Of a DNA stretch of 64,000 nucleotides, positions 43,019 to 51,982 are shown piece after piece. Under the pieces are notes generated by a model. The model ran no database searches. It was not told where the DNA came from and worked only from the letters and a program-made list of their open reading frames with translations. How positions within the stretch are numbered: the first letter of the stretch is position 1; each line of letters starts with the position of its first letter. The DNA comes from Paenibacillus fonticola DSM 21315 (GTDB lineage: Bacteria > Bacillota > Bacilli > Paenibacillales > Paenibacillaceae), in contig NZ_KB907265.1 in NCBI RefSeq assembly GCF_000381905.1, positions 52,866 to 116,865 on the forward strand, in the 5' to 3' direction. The position numbers and the translations under genes are program-made.

Positions 43019-43134
43019 ATTTCCGGTTCAGGCACCATGATGGCCGTTTCCATGGCAGTCGTATTTTCCAGCAAATGCTGCTTGTCTTCTTTATATTCAA
43101 ATACTACAATGATAATGAAGACACCGTTCTTCAT
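43015..43134 (-). CDS. Possible 39-residue peptide, coupled to next small ORF
   Basis: The frame begins MKNGVFIIIVVFEYKEDKQ and ends EPEI. The upstream AAAAGGTT is a weak ribosome site. Its stop overlaps the next start (ATGA). It could be a real small protein or chance. Confidence 0.3.
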   Translation of the reverse strand: MKNGVFIIIVVFEYKEDKQHLLENTTAMETAIMVPEPEI

Positions 43135-43220
43135 AACCTTTTTTACTTCTCTTCTCCAGGTACTCTCGTATCTGGAGTTTTTTGGTGCTAAAAAAGATCC
43201 ATTACCTGACCAAATGAAGT

Positions 43221-43274
43221 CCCCCCTAGAATAGACACCTGGAATGTATCCAATGAATTTCTAGGGGGGCTTTT
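43221..43274. other. Perfect 11-bp inverted repeat, terminator or insertion-element remnant
   Basis: CCCCCCTAGAA (43221-43231) and TTCTAGGGGGG (43259-43269) flank a 27-nt loop and are followed by CTTTTAT on the plus strand. The G/C-rich ends with AGGTGTCTATTCTAG on the minus strand recall ends of transposon-type sequences. No transposase is present. Apart from the two doubtful small ORFs, the gap 42885-43292 holds nothing else recognised. Confidence 0.45.
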
Positions 43275-43292
43275 ATAAAATCGATGAGGATT

Positions 43293-44348
43293 CTACCAAA
43301 TTTCCAAAGATTCCAGCCATTCGTAATTTCCTGAATTTCCGTTTCTCTGATCGAAAAGCTTAGCTAATATCAGAGCCTGGTTAACAAGGTACTTTTGCAG
43401 ATCCGTAAAGCTGCCGAAGCTTTGCTGGTCCGTTAAAGCCTTAGGCAGCTTGACCATAAATGGTACATCCGCTTCAACCAGCTTTTTCATAAAAAATGCG
43501 CTTTTCGTATAGTAGACCATCCGAGACTCAGAATCCTCCACTTCGGACAGCAATGGAATACTCTCTTCAAAAATGCCCAATCCCTTTGCCAAATCCAGAT
43601 GAGCAAAAAACTCCAAATGATTAGCTATACCCCAAATATAACTAATATCCCCTCTAATCATACGGTATCCCTTCTTCTGGTACTGGAGGGCTTCCTCTAT
43701 TCGGCCCAAGCGATACAGTGGCATCATAACCATGGAGTATGTCAAATGCGGTACGCGACTACACCTCATCTTTCCGTTAAGAATAGGCTCTGCGTATTTT
43801 ATAACTAATTCATCTTCATCCATAATATTATAATAGTTTACAAGCTCATTCTGCTCGCATGCGAGGCAATCACTTAAACCATCACGGTCCATCTGCCTGA
43901 ATTTCTTAAAAATTAGTTCTGCGTCCTCTATTTCATTCAAAGTAAGGAGTGCCGAATACTCGCAAGATAAATAAGTCCGTTCACTGTAACCGTGCTCCAG
44001 AAAGCGTCTGCGCATATCTGCCAGCATATCCTCTATTTGCTGCCTTGAGACTTCGGGAAAGCCGGCAACCGTAGAAATAATCCATTTATACCTCCACAAC
44101 AGGCGGAAAGCGTCAAACTCATTCGGAAATTGATCGTATTTTCCTAGCATCCATGAGTAGGCTGCAATCACTTTGAGCGGATACCCGCTCCAATTCGCAG
44201 CATCAACAATCTCTAAGCGAGCTTTATACCCTTGATGAATATCTCCAGCTTCATCGGCGATTTTTGCCGCTTCCTCCAGCAATGACAGTTTGGCTGGACC
44301 ATCCGGAAGCTGCTCCGCATCCATCATCAGCTCTTCAAAAATCGTCAT
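43293..44348 (-). CDS. TPR-like protein partner of the HSP90-like ATPase
   Basis: A protein of 351 residues made of helical pairs similar to tetratricopeptide repeats (LLEEAAKIADEAGDIHQGYK, YSALLTLNEIEDAELIFKKF, YSMVMMPLYRLGRIEEALQY, HLEFFAHLDLAKGLGIFEES). No signal or membrane segment is seen. Its start overlaps the stop of the upstream HSP90-like gene (TAATG), which implies coupled synthesis and a physical partnership. TPR proteins are well-known HSP90 co-chaperones in eukaryotes; whether it binds this HSP90-like protein is inference. Confidence 0.75.
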   Translation of the reverse strand: MTIFEELMMDAEQLPDGPAKLSLLEEAAKIADEAGDIHQGYKARLEIVDAANWSGYPLKVIAAYSWMLGKYDQFPNEFDAFRLLWRYKWIISTVAGFPEVSRQQIEDMLADMRRRFLEHGYSERTYLSCEYSALLTLNEIEDAELIFKKFRQMDRDGLSDCLACEQNELVNYYNIMDEDELVIKYAEPILNGKMRCSRVPHLTYSMVMMPLYRLGRIEEALQYQKKGYRMIRGDISYIWGIANHLEFFAHLDLAKGLGIFEESIPLLSEVEDSESRMVYYTKSAFFMKKLVEADVPFMVKLPKALTDQQSFGSFTDLQKYLVNQALILAKLFDQRNGNSGNYEWLESLEIW

Positions 44349-46192
44349 TAACTATATTCACCGCCTAATTTATGATCGAACAAAGTCATGCCCCAGTTTA
44401 TAAACTGCAAAATGCCTTGATTAAAAATTTTCATTTCCTGCTGATTAACCGGATAATGTCCGATCAGCAATGCATTAACATACAGCGTTTCTACCGATAC
44501 AGCTAACGCTTCCGCATGCCGAACTGTACAAAGTCTCCTTACAAGCGGATTATCCAAATTAAAATACAAATTGGAATAAGCTGCCTCATTATATATGGAG
44601 CTCAAGCTGCCCAATATAGAAGCAAACGGTGCTGTACTGCTTTCCTGCGCCCTCTCCAAAGAGCGCAAGCTCAAAGAATCTGAAGATGGGATAAACACTA
44701 CCGGCAGATCATTCGGCTTGAACCGTTTAAGCTGCGCCTGGCAGCGGAATCGCTGCAAAACCGCATCTGCTATATGTACGAAATCATAATATTGACTGCG
44801 TTCCTCCAGCGTTAAATCCGTGAAAACAAGCGATACGTCCTCTGGATTCAATTGTTCTACTTGAACCTCAGGTCTGATTTCCGGGAAGTGCTCCAACAGC
44901 TCTTGCCCATATATGTATCCGCCGTTAATGACGAGAAAGGATTGCGCTGATGCCACATGTGTAATTTGCCGGAATTGATCCACCGTTGGAGTGTAGTACA
45001 GCACCTGCTCTTTATCGGCCAATTCGCCCAACGTTTTAGTACCGAAAGTTGTCTCGAACGGCAGCCAGCGGTAAATAATGCTATAGAAGGTCTGATCCTC
45101 TGCCGCCAGCGCACGCATGGATAGGCTGTGCAGCACCATTAAATTTTCCAGGCGCCCAGGGTCTGTCTGTGCCATTCTCATTAGTTCATTACGAATGCAT
45201 CCACCAAGCTCTTCCCTCACCCGCTCAAGCGATTCATCCTCGTAGAATTGCTCGCGCGATGCTGTCGGCTGCAATTCCTGAGTCCATATGATGCTTTTCA
45301 GAAAAAATGCCCACTCTGGCAAAATATTTTCGGCTCGCTCCGATACTAGCATTTGCTTCAAATACACTCTATGAGCCCGCTTTGTATTGAGCGCCACCGT
45401 ATGCGGAACAATAAACGCGATGCCGCCTGTTTTCCCGGAGGCGGTGGTGAGTGGAATAAACTCAGAGAAAGTGCTCCCCAGCAGCTTCTCTCCCAGCAGA
45501 AGCACTTCCTCTTTGTGTGTCCGGGACAGTTCCGGATTGGACAGCCAAATCGGCATCCCCTCATTCAGAACCTGAATCCCGCTGGCCTCTGATTTCAAAG
45601 TAATTTGATAAGGCAATAATGCCCCGTAATAGAAAATCAACTCTTCAACAAACTCATGATCGAAATACTCCTCATAATCCGGTTTGCACTTCAAATAAAT
45701 GCGGGTCCCGGTTGAAAGCTGACTGCCTAGCTGGCGAATGGAGTACGTTCCATCCGGCCTCCCTCTCCATTCCATAGAAGGACCGCCTTGGACGGATTGC
45801 GTCAACAATACAATTTCGTCACTGACCATGAAACAGGACAGCAGCCCGATCCCGAATCGACCGATAAAAGAGGAGGTTTCCCTCGGCAGCTGATCCGTAC
45901 GTGTCTTTGAAGAATGTCCGATCATCGCCAGAAACTCGTGAATCTCCGCCTCCGTCAGTCCGATACCATTGTCTTCGATCATCAGTACAGGGGTTTCGCC
46001 GCCACCCGTAAGCTCAATCTCCACTTTGCCAGTATGGGACGGATCGTGTTGATATCGCGCTGTAATCGCATCCGTTGCATTTTGCAAAATTTCTCGGATA
46101 AAAACATTAGGACTGCTGTATAAATGATTGGATAAAATATCAATCATACCGCTTAAATTGACTTGAAAACGATATTCATTTGAAGGACTCAT
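44348..46192 (-). CDS. HSP90-like GHKL ATPase, divergent from HtpG
   Basis: A protein of 614 residues. The N-terminal ATPase domain shows the Bergerat motifs: FIREILQNATDAI (catalytic Glu and Asn), MIEDNGIGLTEAEIHEFLAM and IGRFGIGLLSCFMVSDEI. A middle domain follows (KLLGSTFSEFIPL, AHRVYLKQMLVSERAENILP, ASREQFYEDESLERVRE). The C-terminal third is less like HtpG and includes ERSQYYDFVHIADAVLQRF. The overall layout is HSP90-like, but spacing and C-terminus differ from housekeeping HtpG. It may be a specialised chaperone. It forms an operon with the TPR-like gene. Confidence 0.8.
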   Translation of the reverse strand: MSPSNEYRFQVNLSGMIDILSNHLYSSPNVFIREILQNATDAITARYQHDPSHTGKVEIELTGGGETPVLMIEDNGIGLTEAEIHEFLAMIGHSSKTRTDQLPRETSSFIGRFGIGLLSCFMVSDEIVLLTQSVQGGPSMEWRGRPDGTYSIRQLGSQLSTGTRIYLKCKPDYEEYFDHEFVEELIFYYGALLPYQITLKSEASGIQVLNEGMPIWLSNPELSRTHKEEVLLLGEKLLGSTFSEFIPLTTASGKTGGIAFIVPHTVALNTKRAHRVYLKQMLVSERAENILPEWAFFLKSIIWTQELQPTASREQFYEDESLERVREELGGCIRNELMRMAQTDPGRLENLMVLHSLSMRALAAEDQTFYSIIYRWLPFETTFGTKTLGELADKEQVLYYTPTVDQFRQITHVASAQSFLVINGGYIYGQELLEHFPEIRPEVQVEQLNPEDVSLVFTDLTLEERSQYYDFVHIADAVLQRFRCQAQLKRFKPNDLPVVFIPSSDSLSLRSLERAQESSTAPFASILGSLSSIYNEAAYSNLYFNLDNPLVRRLCTVRHAEALAVSVETLYVNALLIGHYPVNQQEMKIFNQGILQFINWGMTLFDHKLGGEYS

Positions 46193-46309
46193 GCTTACCT
46201 ACCTTTCTATTCGTTACTTAAGAACGCCCTCGTTTTTACTTCGGCAAATTTTGTATTTAATTGAATAGTTACCCTTCATTTCATTAAAGACCCTGCTGCG
46301 CTGCTTCCA

Positions 46310-46366
46310 TAAAAAAATACCGCTTATGCATTGGTTTATAGTAAACCAATAAATAAGCGGTATTCG
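46310..46366 (-). terminator. Long hairpin terminator, spo0A side
   Basis: A nearly perfect stem of about 23 bp (AATACCGCTTAT..ATTGGTTTA / TAAACCAAT..ATAAGCGGTATT) is followed by seven T on the minus strand. It lies about 115 bp after the spo0A stop and before the HSP90-like gene. The rest of the gap (46193-46479) has no gene. Confidence 0.8.
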
Positions 46367-46479
46367 TTCTTTGCTATTCAAAAGTTTATTGCAAAAATTA
46401 ATTAAAACGGTCACAAAAAAAGTACTTAAGGGATTGGATTACTATTACGTTAATCATCCCCTCATTCTTACTTTCCTTT

Positions 46480-47286
46480 TCAGCTCACCTTGTGCTCAAT
46501 GCGCAGCTTATCCGCCACCATAGCGATGAATTCGCTATTTGTAGGCTTGGATTTGCTGATGTTGATCGTATAGCCAAACAGGTGGCTGATGCTGTCGATG
46601 TTGCCTCGTGTCCAGGCCACCTCAATGGCATGACGGATGGCGCGTTCAACCCGGGAGGGTGTTGTCTTGAACTTCTCGGCGATCGCTGGATACAATGTTT
46701 TTGTAATGGCTCCCAATATTTCAATATTGTTGTAAACCATCGTGATTGCTTCGCGCAAATACTGGTATCCCTTAATGTGAGCGGGTACGCCGATTTCGTG
46801 GATGATGGAAGTAATGTTCGCATCCAGATTTTTGCCCTTGCCAAGCGGAACGACATTCGACTTCGTAAAAGAAGAAGACGGTGAACTGCTGGAGGAAAGG
46901 CTTTGGACTCCAACCAGTTGCCGGATTCGATTGGCCAGCACATCCATATCGAACGGTTTCAGAATATAATACGATGCTCCAAGCTGAACCGCGCGTTGTG
47001 TAATGTTCTCTTGTCCGAAAGCGGTCAGCATAATGATCTTAGGTTGTGGGGAGACATTTATATCGCGTAGACGTTCCAACACACCCAATCCATCCAAGTG
47101 CGGCATAATGATATCCAGGATGAGTACATCTGGAACTCTGGAAGCATGCTCAATCATCTCCAAAACTTCTTCGCCATTGTAGGCAATACCTGAAACGACC
47201 ATATCGTCCTGCTCGGAAATGTACTCTGCAAGCAAATTTGTGAATTCCCGATTATCATCCGCCAACAACACTTCAATTTTTTGCAC
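46480..47286 (-). CDS. spo0A: Sporulation master response regulator Spo0A
   Basis: A protein of 268 residues. The receiver domain (1-125) has the acidic pair D10 D11, the phosphorylated D58 in [13 protein letters not shown]88 and K110 ([10 protein letters not shown]). A serine-rich linker (about 132-145) joins the DNA-binding effector domain, with recognition helix [20 protein letters not shown] and the family end [20 protein letters not shown]. Phosphorylated Spo0A turns on sporulation genes. It lies downstream of spoIVB, as in all Bacilli. The promoter region has three 0A boxes. Confidence 0.98.
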   Translation of the reverse strand: MQKIEVLLADDNREFTNLLAEYISEQDDMVVSGIAYNGEEVLEMIEHASRVPDVLILDIIMPHLDGLGVLERLRDINVSPQPKIIMLTAFGQENITQRAVQLGASYYILKPFDMDVLANRIRQLVGVQSLSSSSSPSSSFTKSNVVPLGKGKNLDANITSIIHEIGVPAHIKGYQYLREAITMVYNNIEILGAITKTLYPAIAEKFKTTPSRVERAIRHAIEVAWTRGNIDSISHLFGYTINISKSKPTNSEFIAMVADKLRIEHKVS

Positions 47287-47342
47287 TGACGACTTCCTCC
47301 TTGTGTTTATGAGTTTCCTTAATTCTTCTTCCAGGATAAGGA

Positions 47343-47460
47343 TTCGACATTCAATAGTAAATTCCTTCTGTCGAAAATTATTTTTATTTATTTTTTTTAA
47401 TATTTGATATATAATAAATTGTTACTTACAAATAACGAGATATTTCGTTTCCGTTCGACA
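47343..47460 (-). promoter_or_regulatory. spo0A control region: three 0A boxes and sigma-H-like site
   Basis: Three matches to the Spo0A box TGTCGAA are seen: 47343-47349 (minus strand), 47369-47375 (plus strand) and 47454-47460 (minus strand). The first overlaps GTCGAAT, which with AAGGAATTT 10 bp upstream forms a sigma-H-like promoter (spacer one short). The gap 47287-47590 holds only this region and the spoIVB terminator. Autoregulation of spo0A through such boxes is known in B. subtilis. Confidence 0.75.
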
Positions 47461-47572
47461 CACCTTTCCGTTCACCATGTCGTAACGAGTCAGCAGAGCC
47501 ATGCTGTTTCTTTTTAGTCCCTCAAGTCATTTACTGTACGACAATTTGCCAATAATTACAACCATTCAATAT

Positions 47573-47609
47573 AAAAAAATCTTAAGGCAATTAGCTCGCC
47601 TTAAGATTT
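47573..47609 (-). terminator. Terminator overlapping the spoIVB stop
   Basis: A 12-bp stem (AAATCTTAAGGC / GCCTTAAGATTT) includes the last codons of spoIVB and is followed by T-rich sequence on the minus strand. Confidence 0.85.
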
Positions 47610-48919
47610 GTTGTTGATTGGCCTTTTAAAATACCCGCATCCTGCAGCATCCATTCAATAAAGCAGCCATAACCCGATCTGGGATCGTTCACAAACACAT
47701 GAGTCACTGCCCCGATTAGTTTACCGTTCTGAATAATCGGACTGCCGCTCATCCCTTGCACGATGCCCCCTGTTTTCTCCACTAAGCGAGGATCGGTTAT
47801 CCGGATAACCAAACCTTTTGTTTGCGGAGCGCTTTGCTTCGACACATGAGCGATTTCCACTTTAAACCTATCCACCTGCTGCCCTTCCACCACCGTTAAA
47901 ATTTCAGCCGGCCCTTCCTTAACTTCTTCTGAAAAAGCGACCGGAATCGGTGTTTTATAAACGCTGTGATCCGGATTCTCTGACATCTTGCCGAAAATGC
48001 CGAAATGCGTATTACGCTCAATCGTGCCAAGAATTTTTCCCTCTTTGACAAAATGAGCTCGTTTCTCGCCAGGTTCGCCGCTTTCGCTCTTGGAAATGGA
48101 CGTTACGCTGGATTGCAGAATCTGTCCGCTTCCCACAACGATCGGCGTTTGCGTATTCATATCGGTAATGACATGGCCGAGCGCCCCGTATACCCCCTCT
48201 TTAGGCGCATAGAACGTTAACGTGCCCACACCCGCTGCCGAGTCGCGAATATATAACCCAAGCCGCCATGCCTTGTCCTGTTTATCCATAACGGGAGTTA
48301 ACAATGTGGTATATTCTCGGCCATTTCTTTTATAGGTTACTTTAAGGGGCTCATTTTTCTTTCCTGCCTGCTCCACCAGGGAGGCTACATCATGCACATC
48401 TTTGAGGCGGGAACCATTTAAATGCGTAATGAGATCGCCCGCTTGGATTCCTGATACTTCTCCGGGAGATATTTTGGCTTTGCCGGCAGTAGCGACCAAA
48501 TGATGCCCCACTACAAGGATACCATCTGATTTCACCTTAACGCCGATCGTCTGTCCTCCGGGAATTACTTTTAAGTCTGGTATGACATTTACTTTAACTG
48601 TCTTGAGAGGAATTTGTCCAAAAAGCTTCATGCGGAGCTTTGCTTCGCCGCTGTTAAGCGAGGACAGCTTAAGCGGAGAGCCGAGGGATACTTTCATCGA
48701 CGGGTTAGGTTGACCGTTTAACATTACGACGTCGGGCCGATCAACACTAACTTCCGCCAAAACTGGTATGGCCAAATCAATTTGTGCGCCCTGGCCCTGA
48801 AACATGCGCAGTTCGTCCGGCAGACTCGGCGAATGACCTTCAGCTGCAGACGTGCCAAGAAAACAAAAGAAGAAGGCAAGTAAAAGACCGAGAAATCTAC
48901 TCCTGAGGTTCGGGTTCAA
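47591..48919 (-). CDS. spoIVB: SpoIVB serine peptidase (S55)
   Basis: A protein of 442 residues with an N-terminal membrane/signal segment (LGLLLAFFFCFLGTS). A PDZ domain is at about 150-220 (SPGEVSGIQAGDLITHLNGS). The S55 protease domain has GALGHVITDMNTQTPI with the catalytic His and the active-site GMSGSPIIQNGKLIGAVTHV. It is secreted from the forespore into the intermembrane space. There it cleaves SpoIVFA, which leads to sigma-K activation. It is next to spo0A as usual. Confidence 0.96.
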   Translation of the reverse strand: MNPNLRSRFLGLLLAFFFCFLGTSAAEGHSPSLPDELRMFQGQGAQIDLAIPVLAEVSVDRPDVVMLNGQPNPSMKVSLGSPLKLSSLNSGEAKLRMKLFGQIPLKTVKVNVIPDLKVIPGGQTIGVKVKSDGILVVGHHLVATAGKAKISPGEVSGIQAGDLITHLNGSRLKDVHDVASLVEQAGKKNEPLKVTYKRNGREYTTLLTPVMDKQDKAWRLGLYIRDSAAGVGTLTFYAPKEGVYGALGHVITDMNTQTPIVVGSGQILQSSVTSISKSESGEPGEKRAHFVKEGKILGTIERNTHFGIFGKMSENPDHSVYKTPIPVAFSEEVKEGPAEILTVVEGQQVDRFKVEIAHVSKQSAPQTKGLVIRITDPRLVEKTGGIVQGMSGSPIIQNGKLIGAVTHVFVNDPRSGYGCFIEWMLQDAGILKGQSTTNLKAS

Positions 48920-49033
48920 TGGCTGTCACGCTCCCTTAGCTTCTTTCGCTTGACGAAAAGGTGGTCGCCAATTGCGTACCTATAAGATACCCCGGGTGTG
49001 GTCTTTTATTACTGTCAATCATTGTTCCGCCCG

Positions 49034-50758
49034 CTAAATCGCACCCTTTTGCGCTTCGGCCAGCTTGAGCATCTCCTGAGCATGATGGCGGGTGCGGTCG
49101 GTAATTTCCACGCCCCCAAGCATACGGGCCAGCTCATTAATTCGCCCGCTCTCCCCTAAATGCTCAACTTTGGTCATCGTCCGGCCATCCGCCACGACTT
49201 TCTCAATCAGATACTGCTGATCAGCCATACAAGCCACCTGGGGAAGATGGGTAATGGAGAAGACTTGACACGTATTTGACAACCGATACAGCTTCTCGGC
49301 AATCGACTGTGCGGCACGGCCGCTAACCCCCGTATCCACCTCATCAAATATTAATACAGGAACTTCATCATGACGCGCAAAAATACTCTTCAACGCCAGC
49401 ATAATACGGGATAATTCTCCGCCAGAAGCAATCTTGCTCAAAGAGCGGAGAGGCTCCCCTGGATTGGGTGAAATAAGGAACTCCGCATGATCCATTCCAT
49501 GTTTGCCCAAGCGAACGCGCGTACCGTTCCATTCTGCACCTTGAGGATCTGCTGTGAACTCCAGCTTTACTTGAATAGAAGTTCGTCCCATTTGCAAGTC
49601 CTGAAGCTCACCCTCGATTTGCCGTGCCAGTTCACGGGCCTTTCTATGGCGTACAGAACTAAGATGAGCCGCTTTTTCCAGAGCGGTCTGGAGAAGCTGC
49701 TCTCGCTGCACGGACAGCTTCTCCAGCCGTTCATCCTTGTTTTCCAGCATGTCTGTATCGCGGGAAATTTGTTCATAGTACTGAAGTATGCCGTGGACAT
49801 CATCTCCATATTTACGGCGCAGTGATGAGATGGTATCCAAACGCTCTTCCACTTCCTCCAGCCGCACTGGATTGAATTCAATGTTGTCCCGGTAATCGCG
49901 CAGCCCAAACGAAGCGTCCTCCAGCTGATAGTAGGCGGATTTCAACTGTTCTAACAAGGGGGCGATTCCCTTCGGGTCATAACTGGCGACATCCTCCAGT
50001 CTGGATACCGCCTTAGCGATAGCATCAAGCCCTTGAGGACCATATAGAACATCATAAGCGCCAGAAATGGACTCCATCATTTTCTCGCTATGTGATAGCT
50101 TGACCTTTTCTTCTAAAAGTAATTCATCCTCACCGGGCTTAAGGGCAGCTGCAGCGATTTCCTCCAATTGAAAACGGTACAAATCAAGCATTTGCAGTGC
50201 TTGCTGGCTCGTGCTCCGCAGCTCGCTCCACTCTTTATCTACTCGGACGAATTCAGCATATGCCTTCTGGTACTTGGCTTTGGCAGGAGCAATTTCCTCG
50301 GAGCCAAAAGCATCAAGCAGCTGTAAATGCCGGTCCGGATAGAGCAGTGTCTGATGTTCATGCTGTCCGTGTAGGTTAATTAGTCCTTCCCCTACTTCAC
50401 GAAGCATCGATAAATTGACCAACTGTCCGTTAATGCGGGCTGAACTCTTCCCCTGAGCATTGATTTCGCGCCGGATAATGAGATCTTCCCCGGCTTCGGC
50501 CGCTATTCCCAGTTTCTCCAAAACAGACCAAACCGGATGATGCTTTGCCAGAGCAAAAGCCGCCTCCATTTCCGCTTTGTCGCAGCCGTAACGAATCAGC
50601 TCGGCTGAGCCTCGCCCGCCGGAAAGAAGTCCCAATGCATCGATAATAATTGACTTACCGGCTCCAGTCTCACCAGTCAGCACATGAAAGCCCCGGTCAA
50701 ACGTCACATCCACCGCTTCCACGACGGCTAAATTCCGAATAGATAAATGAACTAGCAA
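49034..50758 (-). CDS. recN: DNA repair protein RecN
   Basis: The start chosen is TTG at 50758, which gives the normal opening LVHLSIRNLAVVEAV and 574 residues. A TTG at 50797 would add 13 unlike residues. SMC-like ATPase: Walker A GETGAGKS near 35, long coiled coils (about 150-380), signature SKIASGGELSRIMLALK and Walker B VLIFDEVDTGVSG. It is an early factor in double-strand break repair. It lies downstream of argR with a 49-bp gap. Confidence 0.95.
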   Translation of the reverse strand: MLVHLSIRNLAVVEAVDVTFDRGFHVLTGETGAGKSIIIDALGLLSGGRGSAELIRYGCDKAEMEAAFALAKHHPVWSVLEKLGIAAEAGEDLIIRREINAQGKSSARINGQLVNLSMLREVGEGLINLHGQHEHQTLLYPDRHLQLLDAFGSEEIAPAKAKYQKAYAEFVRVDKEWSELRSTSQQALQMLDLYRFQLEEIAAAALKPGEDELLLEEKVKLSHSEKMMESISGAYDVLYGPQGLDAIAKAVSRLEDVASYDPKGIAPLLEQLKSAYYQLEDASFGLRDYRDNIEFNPVRLEEVEERLDTISSLRRKYGDDVHGILQYYEQISRDTDMLENKDERLEKLSVQREQLLQTALEKAAHLSSVRHRKARELARQIEGELQDLQMGRTSIQVKLEFTADPQGAEWNGTRVRLGKHGMDHAEFLISPNPGEPLRSLSKIASGGELSRIMLALKSIFARHDEVPVLIFDEVDTGVSGRAAQSIAEKLYRLSNTCQVFSITHLPQVACMADQQYLIEKVVADGRTMTKVEHLGESGRINELARMLGGVEITDRTRHHAQEMLKLAEAQKGAI

Positions 50759-50807
50759 GTGACGGCAGCCCCCTTCGCCCGAAATAAAAAAATACAAGTT
50801 TAATGAA

Positions 50808-51257
50808 TCAGGAAATAAATGACATAATTTGATCTATCACATAGTGGCTGTACTGCTCATTGCGGCAAATTAACAAAATCGTATCGTCTCCGCATATTGT
50901 ACCGAGCAAATCCGGCCATTCCATATTATCAAGCAGAACCGCAACTGAGTTGGCAGTTCCCGGCAGGCATTTCATCACAACAAGATTTCCCGTATGATCG
51001 ATATGCACAAAGCTGTCCACCAAGGCCCGCTGCAGCTTCTGGACAGGATTAAACCGCTGTGCCGTCGGCATCGAGTATTTATATTTTCCATCATCCGTCG
51101 GAACCTTAATAAGCATCAACTCTTTAATATCCCGTGATACAGTAGCCTGAGTAACCTGAAACCCAGCCTGGCGCAGTGCTTCTACTAATTCATCCTGCGT
51201 TTCAATTTCATGCCCCGTAATAATTTCCCTGATTTTAATATGACGTTGACCCTTCAT
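50808..51257 (-). CDS. argR: Arginine repressor ArgR/AhrC
   Basis: A protein of 149 residues from the ATG at 51257 ([15 protein letters not shown]), with GGAGGACAAG upstream; the ATG four codons earlier lies in the ribosome site. The winged helix ([15 protein letters not shown], then [12 protein letters not shown]) is followed by the oligomerisation and arginine-binding domain ([27 protein letters not shown]). It represses arginine biosynthesis and activates catabolism in Bacillus. It overlaps the upstream gene by four bases. Confidence 0.97.
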   Translation of the reverse strand: MKGQRHIKIREIITGHEIETQDELVEALRQAGFQVTQATVSRDIKELMLIKVPTDDGKYKYSMPTAQRFNPVQKLQRALVDSFVHIDHTGNLVVMKCLPGTANSVAVLLDNMEWPDLLGTICGDDTILLICRNEQYSHYVIDQIMSFIS

Positions 51258-51760
51258 CTTGTCCTCCATGCTTCTGTAATATGTGATTCCTCTTCAGCTT
51301 CATCCAAATCGGTGCTTAAGGTGATTTCTTTGATTTGTCCCGACTCGGTATCGATGTAGAGCACACCAGCACAATCCGGGTAAAGCAGCAAGTAGGGAAG
51401 AATATCCCTCCGCAGCCCGGAGCCTGTCCATTCCATAGGCTGCCGTTCCCGCGATTTCCTTACCAAATAGTACTCTCCATGCTTCCTGGCGACATAATCA
51501 ATAAATAACCGGCTATGCCACACTTGCGATTCCACGCGGAACGCCAGAGGAACCTTCAGCTTATCACTCACGACCTCATATCCCGCAGCTTCCAGCAAGT
51601 CAATGGCCGGATGATCCATTATGACTTCATTGAAGTGAAAGCTAATGCTTGAGCCAAGCTTAAATGGCTTGCGCAGCCAGGAGGCAAATCCCCGGTACAG
51701 TAAAAATAGCACGATTCCAGCTATAATAACCATCAGAAGACCATCGGTATATTCGTTCAT
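51254..51760 (-). CDS. Conserved membrane-anchored protein, unknown
   Basis: A protein of 168 residues with one N-terminal membrane helix ([18 protein letters not shown]). The following domain ([60 protein letters not shown]) resembles no family I know. It ends in an acidic tail. It overlaps argR by four bases and probably begins the argR-recN transcript. The function is unknown. Confidence 0.75.
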   Translation of the reverse strand: MNEYTDGLLMVIIAGIVLFLLYRGFASWLRKPFKLGSSISFHFNEVIMDHPAIDLLEAAGYEVVSDKLKVPLAFRVESQVWHSRLFIDYVARKHGEYYLVRKSRERQPMEWTGSGLRRDILPYLLLYPDCAGVLYIDTESGQIKEITLSTDLDEAEEESHITEAWRTR

Positions 51761-51951
51761 CGAAATATCACCTCAGATGAATTATTCGACGAAACCCGTT
51801 AACCTCCTGTTTTATAGGTGGATATTATTAAGTAGCGGTACATAATTATTCGTTATACTGCCATTATAAGCGAACACCCGTTCTGCATGCAACTTTTTAA
51901 TGCATAAGTGCATAAAAATTTTTGTTGCTTACATGAACGGATGAGATCAAC

Positions 51952-51982
51952 AAAAAAAACCCATCAATAGGATGGGCTTTTT
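51952..51982 (-). terminator. Terminator overlapping tlyA stop
   Basis: A stem of about 9 bp (AGCCCATC / GATGGGTT) includes the last codons and is followed by T on the minus strand. Confidence 0.8.

Noticed and set aside
43221..43274. Complete insertion sequence
   Set aside because: No transposase frame lies between or beside the inverted repeats.
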